Shown here: positions 59,248 to 64,000 of the stretch, in pieces
How positions within the stretch are numbered: the first letter of the stretch is position 1
Layout of the letters: each line of letters starts with the position of its first letter
NCBI GenBank assembly: GCA_030789695.1
Contig: CM061139.1
Coordinates: 101,292,037-101,356,036 of the forward strand
Origin: Scilla litardierei
Taxonomy: Eukaryota > Streptophyta > Magnoliopsida > Asparagales > Asparagaceae
Length of the DNA: 64,000 nt
Reading direction: 5' to 3'
Program-made: the position numbers and the translations under genes
Notes under the pieces: model-generated
Database searches by the model: none
Seen by the model: only the letters and a program-made list of their open reading frames with translations
Told to the model about the DNA's origin: nothing

Positions 59248-59702
59248 GATGCCGTCGATGATTCAACTCCAAAGCACACACTATCAATTATGCCTAACAG
59301 AATATGATGCAACGAGGAGCACCCAAATTTCAAAAATTTTGGGCGGTGGACATGAACCAATTTTGTCAAAGCATTATGCATTAATTGTGAGTTGAATAAC
59401 ATATCTTTTTAATAGCAAAACCATGACTTTCGTTTAAAACTGCATTTATCAAGACAACCAAACTGCAGAACATGCAACGGCCCTAACTCTAGATGGCGCC
59501 CTCAGCGAAAATGCCACATTGTTTCAAGCAAGTGAGGTCGAGCTCATTAAAGACACGTTATGCTACCGCACTGAGCCCATTTATTGCGCCCCCTCAACTG
59601 TCCATTTCTTTCTTGACTACTTTCCCTTTCTTTTTCTAGACTGCATCCCCCTCTATTTAACTCCCAATCCCAAACAGATAAGAAATCAAGTCCATCATCG
59701 CC
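59248..59702 (+). promoter_or_regulatory. Promoter and 5' UTR of the glycine-rich protein gene
   Basis: Sequence unlike the flanking transposons begins at about 59248. A TATA box CTCTATTTAAC is at 59651-59661, about 42 bp upstream of the ATG, so the 5' UTR should be very short. A C-rich initiator-like context (CCCAATCCCAAACAG) follows. Only about 455 bp separate the truncated LTR from the start codon, so upstream regulatory elements may have been lost or replaced. Confidence 0.6.
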
Positions 59703-60149
59703 ATGAACCGCACTCTCTTCCTCTCTCTCCTCCTGCTCGCCGCCGCGGCCTCCACCGCCACCGCCCGCGACATCAACCCCGACAAAACCAAGACCCCAAA
59801 CGTCAACGGCCGTCCTCCCGTCTTCGCGTCTGATCCGGGCGCGTACTTCGGGCCTGGCGCCGGGTTCGGCATACCCGGCTACGGAGGAGGAGGGGCCAAC
59901 ACCGGGTGGGCCAACATGGGCGGCGGTTACGGGGCCGGCTACGGCGGGCCCGCCGGCGGGTGGACCCGCGGCGGGGTCGTGCGGCCGTCCGTCGTCTGTA
60001 CGGAGAAGGGGCCGTGCTACAAGAAGAGGCTGACGTGTCCGGCCAAGTGCTTCACTTCGTCCAGCCGATCGGGCCGGAACTACGGCGGAGGCGGCGGAGG
60101 CGGAGGCTGCACCATGGACTGCAAGAAGAAGTGCGTCGCCTACTGTTAG
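59703..60149 (+). CDS. Secreted glycine-rich protein with eight-cysteine C-terminal domain
   Basis: This single-exon frame encodes 148 residues. Residues 1-21 form a signal peptide (NRTLFLSLLLLAAAAS, likely cleavage after TATA). About 22-45 is polar (RDINPDKTKTPNVNGRPPV), and 46-92 is Gly/Tyr/Pro-rich with GGGYGAGYGG-type repeats. The C-terminus holds Cys at 99, 105, 112, 116, 136, 140, 144 and 148, with GPCYKKRLTCPAKCF and, after a run of eight Gly, CTMDCKKKCVAYC. This matches a plant family annotated as glycine-rich cell-wall-like proteins, which have just such a Cys-rich tail, so export to the cell wall and disulphide bonding are expected. Molecular role unknown. GC-rich third positions contrast with the AT-rich surroundings. 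The frame is intact and has a promoter; this is the only convincing host gene in the window. Confidence 0.9.
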   Translation: MNRTLFLSLLLLAAAASTATARDINPDKTKTPNVNGRPPVFASDPGAYFGPGAGFGIPGYGGGGANTGWANMGGGYGAGYGGPAGGWTRGGVVRPSVVCTEKGPCYKKRLTCPAKCFTSSSRSGRNYGGGGGGGGCTMDCKKKCVAYC

Positions 60150-60976
60150 ATCTACGCGTATTATTACTCTAAGTAGTGAGTTTGCTTTCGGTAGCGGCGT
60201 CATGCTCTGTATCTGGTATTATTACTATAAATAGAGACATCAAGTTGGTAGCTAATGACAATGTTGTGTGCGCGCTTGTGCTCTTGTTTTGGTTTGGCTG
60301 GCTCGTGTGTGTAATATATGACTGAATTGCTAAATAAGAAGGGGCTATTTAGTTGTGTTGTGTGTTTCCCTTCCAAATTTTTGAGTCCCAAGCTTTGTAA
60401 TTAGTTTGTTTTTGATGATCTTAAGCAATCTCATGTTCCAAGTAAACTCCTATTTTGTTTGATGTTGTGGCTCTAACTTCAACATTTCAAAAGCTGCAAA
60501 CTGGGGCTTTTCTTTTGGTGTTTATGCAAAAAAAATATTTGTTTTTAGAAATAAGAAAAATGGTAGATTTTGCTACTGTCCTTGAACTATGGCCAATATG
60601 TTATCAAGTGTACATGAATTATGATATTAGTAGAAACTTTATTTCTAATGCAGCAGACGTTGAAATTGTTCTATTGGCTTAAAGACACACTCCATATCCA
60701 AAGATAAGTTCTGCTAATATCGTAGTTCGTTTAACATATATGCCATGGTACAAAAGATGTTAATGGAATTTACCCATATGAATATCGAACTTCGGCTTAA
60801 GGTCAAGTTCAATTTCTATGTTAATCAAGTACACTGAGACCAACAAGCACGCAGAAAAATGTTGCAACCCAATATCTATCTTACAGAAGAGGGATGTCCA
60901 CATAGGATTGTCCTAGGTGGACATGTTTGTCCCAGTCACCCACCCCCCAAGTACTTACATGGTTGCCATCCCCCCC

Positions 60977-61016
<40 letters not shown>

Positions 61017-61256
61017 ACCCCCCAGACACGTATTTACATGTTTGCCTTTTGCACCATTATCACCCGACGATACCGGCACACCCACATACACTTCTCGCTT
61101 CTTTACGGTTGCGTGCGTGCACCGCATCCTGTTCGTGGGGACTTTTTTTCCGTGCAGTGCATTTTGTACACGGGTTATTTCTAGTCATTTGATATTTGGA
61201 GCATACTCTGTCTATTTATTTGTATAGCAGTTTTTTAAAGGACAATCGGAGATTGT
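60150..61256 (+). other. 3' flank of the glycine-rich protein gene and AT-rich intergenic DNA
   Basis: The 3' UTR probably ends near 60340-60420 (AATAAG-type signal at about 60336). The rest has no supported gene. It holds an imperfect inverted repeat GTCCACATAGGA / TCCTAGGTGGAC (60897-60923) and a run of 38 A (60978-61015) preceded by C8. Short near-copies of a CACCCCCCA...TTACATG.TTGCC segment lie on each side of the A-run. Confidence 0.6.
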
Positions 61257-61704
61257 GGAAAATAATAAGTGTAAAAAGAACAAAACTTTTTTTTGGGAAG
61301 TACGTGTATCTATAAACTGCACAAGTCAATATACAAGTGTAACTAGAAGTGGGAAAGGGCTTAAGCCACACGAGAATAAGGAGAGGGCACAAGCGTCGTC
61401 ACTTATAACTCGGTGTCCCAAGGATCTCACTATTAGAAAATGAGAACTACACGAGTGCCCCTAGGTACGAGTGATCCCCCAATATGCAAAGAGGTGATGA
61501 GCGTCAGACACCTCACTGGAAATGTGGCGCATAACCAAGGAGACATCCAAGCAAATACCACCAAAGACTTTAGTTCTTGGCTAGGCTTATTGGTGTTCCC
61601 TTGGCCAGTCGATGACCTAAAGTTACAATCTTCTTACTATTCTATTTGTTTGCTGCTTGTTCTTCACCACCCGATATTCGACGATCATCCGCTGACGAAC
61701 AACA
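61257..61704 (+). mobile_element. Copia E 5' LTR (left end uncertain)
   Basis: The right end ACGAACAACA lies three bases before a primer binding site. The left end is a guess (TGTGGAAAATAATAAG at 61257), because no second LTR is in the window. Confidence 0.45.
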
Positions 61705-61707
61705 AAC

Positions 61708-61719
61708 TGGTATCGGAGC
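61708..61719 (+). promoter_or_regulatory. Copia E primer binding site
   Basis: TGGTATCGGAGC is a one-base variant of the initiator-Met tRNA site, positioned between the presumed LTR and gag. Confidence 0.8.
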
Positions 61720-61753
61720 CATACAGTTTCGGAGATAAACGCTGAAGGTGAAT

Positions 61754-63130
61754 ATGAGCAACATCATCGATGATAATTCTTCAAAGGCATCGAATTACAT
61801 AGAGCATGCTCTGGCGGCTCGATCTATCGTGTCCAACACGAAGTTTGAAATTTAGAATTTTGATGGAAAGATCAACTTTGGTATGTGGAGATGCAAATAC
61901 TTGGACTTGAACCAACTTGGTCAAAATATCGCATTGGATGAGAAGCCGACAAGCATATCAGATTTGGAGTGGAAAACTCTAAATCGGAAGTGGTATGATC
62001 CAACTGTATTTGACGAAGAAGAAAAAATACACTGTCATGGGGGAGACCAATGCAAGGAAGTTTTGGAAGAAGCTCGGAGACAAGTACATGAAGAAGAACA
62101 TCCAAAACTGGCTACATTTGAAGAAGAACATTTTCAGTTTGAAGCTTGAGGAGAGTGTTTCTATTGAGGAACATTTTGACTACTACAACAAGCTTCTAAC
62201 TAACCTAAGGAACATAAATGTTAAGATCGACAATGAAAATAAAGCAATGATTCTCCTCAATTTTATACCCATTGATTATGAGTACTTGGTGTTTGTTCTT
62301 ACTTACGGTAGAGACTCGATCACGTTTGAAGAAGTGTCCAATCCTCTTACGAGCAATGAGTTTAGGAAGAACGATGAGGGCATGAGAAGCCAAGCTAACG
62401 ACGCTCTTACCATGGTAAGATGTGGGAGTAATGAGAAGAGTGGAGCTCGAAAGGGGTATTTTCTATCCAAGTCCAGGGACAAGAGTAGAGGCCCACTTCA
62501 CAAGGACTTGGCGAAGGACCAATGTGCTTTCTATGAAGAAAGATGACATTGGGTCAGAGGTTGTCCGAAGAAAAAGAAGAAGCATGATGCAATAGCCAAC
62601 ATCTTCAAAGGCGTTAAGGTCGAAGAGTTGGTATTTGTTGGTGCTTCGGAGGGTGTGACATTAGATGGTTGGGTGCTCGACTCGGAATGCTCCTTCCATA
62701 TGATGCCACATAGGGAGTACTTTACAACCTTCCGTGAATGGGATAATAGTATAGTCCTATTGGGCGATGACCAAGCTTGAATCACTGTAGGCATCTGGAT
62801 AGTTTAGATGAAGATGGTTGACAGTGTTACACAATACATCGATGAGGTATGTTATGTTTAGACCTAAAGCGTAACCTCATATCGCTCGAATCACATGAAG
62901 CCAAGGGCTGCTGGGTGACAATAGAGAATGATTCTCTGAGGATGACATGAGGGGCTTTGATCATGATACGTAAAGGCAACCTCTACTATTTGGATGGTTC
63001 GGTCGTGACTAGAACGACATCTCTGACCTGTGAGACCGATAGATACAACTCGCTTTTTAGCACATGCGTCTAGGTCATGTTGGAGAAAAGGCTGTCCAGA
63101 AACTTATCAAAGGAGATCTCTAAGAGGAGC
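61754..63130 (+). pseudogene. Copia E gag and protease, truncated
   Basis: ATG at 61754 starts MSNIIDDNSSKASNYIEHAL, with a stop at about 61854. The Gag then runs through FDGKINFGMW, MGETNARKFWKKLGDKYMKK, SLKLEESVSIEEHFDYYNKL and ILLNFIPIDYEYLVF, in the style of Tork-type plant copia. The zinc knuckle is damaged (CAFYEER, stop, HWVRGCPK), with the second Cys replaced by Tyr. Protease reads WVLDSECSFHMM, with Gly of the DSG triad changed to Glu. A degraded GAG-pre-integrase segment (LGHVGEKAVQKLIKGDL-like, about 63070-63125) follows and the element then stops; integrase and RT are missing. Confidence 0.85.
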
Positions 63131-64000
63131 CAAGATGATCGCTCCCGGATTTACACCCGGAAAACAATGTAACTTTATCGCAAGTGCACGGTTAAGTGGC
63201 AAGCGGGTATCGAATCATATGGAAGACGAATGACGGTACTCTATTTCAATTACTAAGCTATTGGGTGGAAAATCGTTTAAGAGTGGATGGTGCAGCGATC
63301 GTTCGCGTATTAATGCAAATTCAATATAAAAAAGTCGTCTAGGGCTAGGGAATCCCCACTATGGATTTTCAAGTTATCAACGTGAGTTATGAACAACCAT
63401 GCAATCAAACTTGGTTAAAGGTGAACTTGTCGCAACTCTATGGATAACCGACTCACGCTGTCGCGCTATTGTAGGTCTATATCAATCTAAATTAGAGCCT
63501 CGCTGTCGCGCAAGCCTAACTCAAACCGCTAGCATTAAGATCGACAATTATGTCCAATCCCAACTCAAGCTCGTTGTCGCGCAACTTGGGTTCGGATCTA
63601 GATCATGATAGTTCGTACTCGTTCACTGTTGTGCAACGAGTATGAGTATAGGAAAACAATAAAAATGCTAGCTTTGGTCGCTGTCGCACACCAAATCTAG
63701 GGAATTTCGATTGTAAACCTAAATCGAATATCTATGGCTTTCCTTAGATCAATATCCTCTGTCGAGCTCACGAGATCCAAGAGAAATCCTTATCTATTCG
63801 TAGTAAATCAATCAAGATCTAACCTTTCTAACAAGCCTAATAGCATGGCAATTCAATAGATCTCACAATTCAAACATTAGATCCATAGGGTTCATCCCTT
63901 TGCCCTAGAGCAAAGGAACTACTCACAATTCATATTAGAAATCGATAGAGAGACAAGATCAACAATAGAATTCATCATGCAATCAAGATTCAACAAAAGA
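63131..64000. other. Probable retrotransposon-derived non-coding DNA
   Basis: No gene is seen. GTAACTTTATCGCAAGTGCA and GCGGGTATCGAATC resemble a motif common in the untranslated or LTR region of plant gypsy elements, suggesting a fragment joined to Copia E. A CGCTGTCGCGC-like word recurs at about 63457, 63502, 63573, 63627 and 63680. Confidence 0.4.

Noticed and set aside
59547..60203. 218-codon minus-strand ORF over the glycine-rich protein gene
   Set aside because: It is the antisense shadow of a GC-rich gene with signal peptide, family motif and TATA box on the plus strand.

Overview
The window looks like transposon-dense nuclear DNA of a flowering plant. A monocot is likely but not proven: the one convincing host gene is very GC-rich at third codon positions, and the window is dominated by Sirevirus-type copia elements. 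Almost everything else is LTR retrotransposon in several layers of nesting. Boundaries were set by matching LTR pairs, target-site duplications (TSDs), primer binding sites (PBS) and polypurine tracts (PPT) by eye.

Left block, about 1-36379. The base layer is a decayed hAT transposon (6607-7591 and 35773-36379) that carried a BED-finger transposase. It was hit by a long-LTR non-autonomous element on the minus strand (LARD1, window start to 6606) and by a short-LTR copia element (Copia A, 7592-35772, TSD GATTC). Copia A was hit in its integrase by a 12-kb Sirevirus-like copia (Copia B, 10716-32574, TSD TGTGT). Copia B was hit in gag by another long-LTR non-autonomous element (LARD2, 14219-23860, TSD GTAGT). 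Copia B carries an uninterrupted third ORF of 521 codons after pol, and arrays of inverted repeats in its LTRs and just before that ORF. Another LTR of the Copia B family, reversed, sits at 1-589 inside the end of LARD1.

Middle block, about 36380-43614: a short tandem repeat, a rearranged long-LTR element (LARD3), a degraded LINE reverse transcriptase, a fragment of about 138 bp of organellar (plastid-like) 23S rRNA, and the LTR plus RNase H end of a minus-strand copia (Copia C).

Right block, 43615-59247: a minus-strand, internally deleted Sirevirus-like copia (Copia D) split at its gag-protease junction by a non-autonomous Ty3/gypsy element (46485-56962, TSD GATGT). The gypsy element has gag on the plus strand, about 40 copies of a hairpin-forming 55-bp repeat, an antisense gene with a 'putative gypsy-type transposase' domain, and no recognisable pol. 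Its repeat array holds a solo Sirevirus LTR (51372-53491, TSD ACCCC).

The host gene is at 59703-60149: a secreted glycine-rich protein with an eight-cysteine C-terminal domain, starting about 455 bp from the truncated Copia D LTR. Beyond it are AT-rich intergenic DNA, a degraded gag-protease part of another copia (Copia E, to about 63130), and unclassified, probably transposon-derived DNA to the window end.

The TSDs give the relative order of insertion. Nearly every gag-pol frame is broken, so the coding entries are mostly pseudogenes; the two clean frames of note are the Copia B third ORF and the glycine-rich protein gene.
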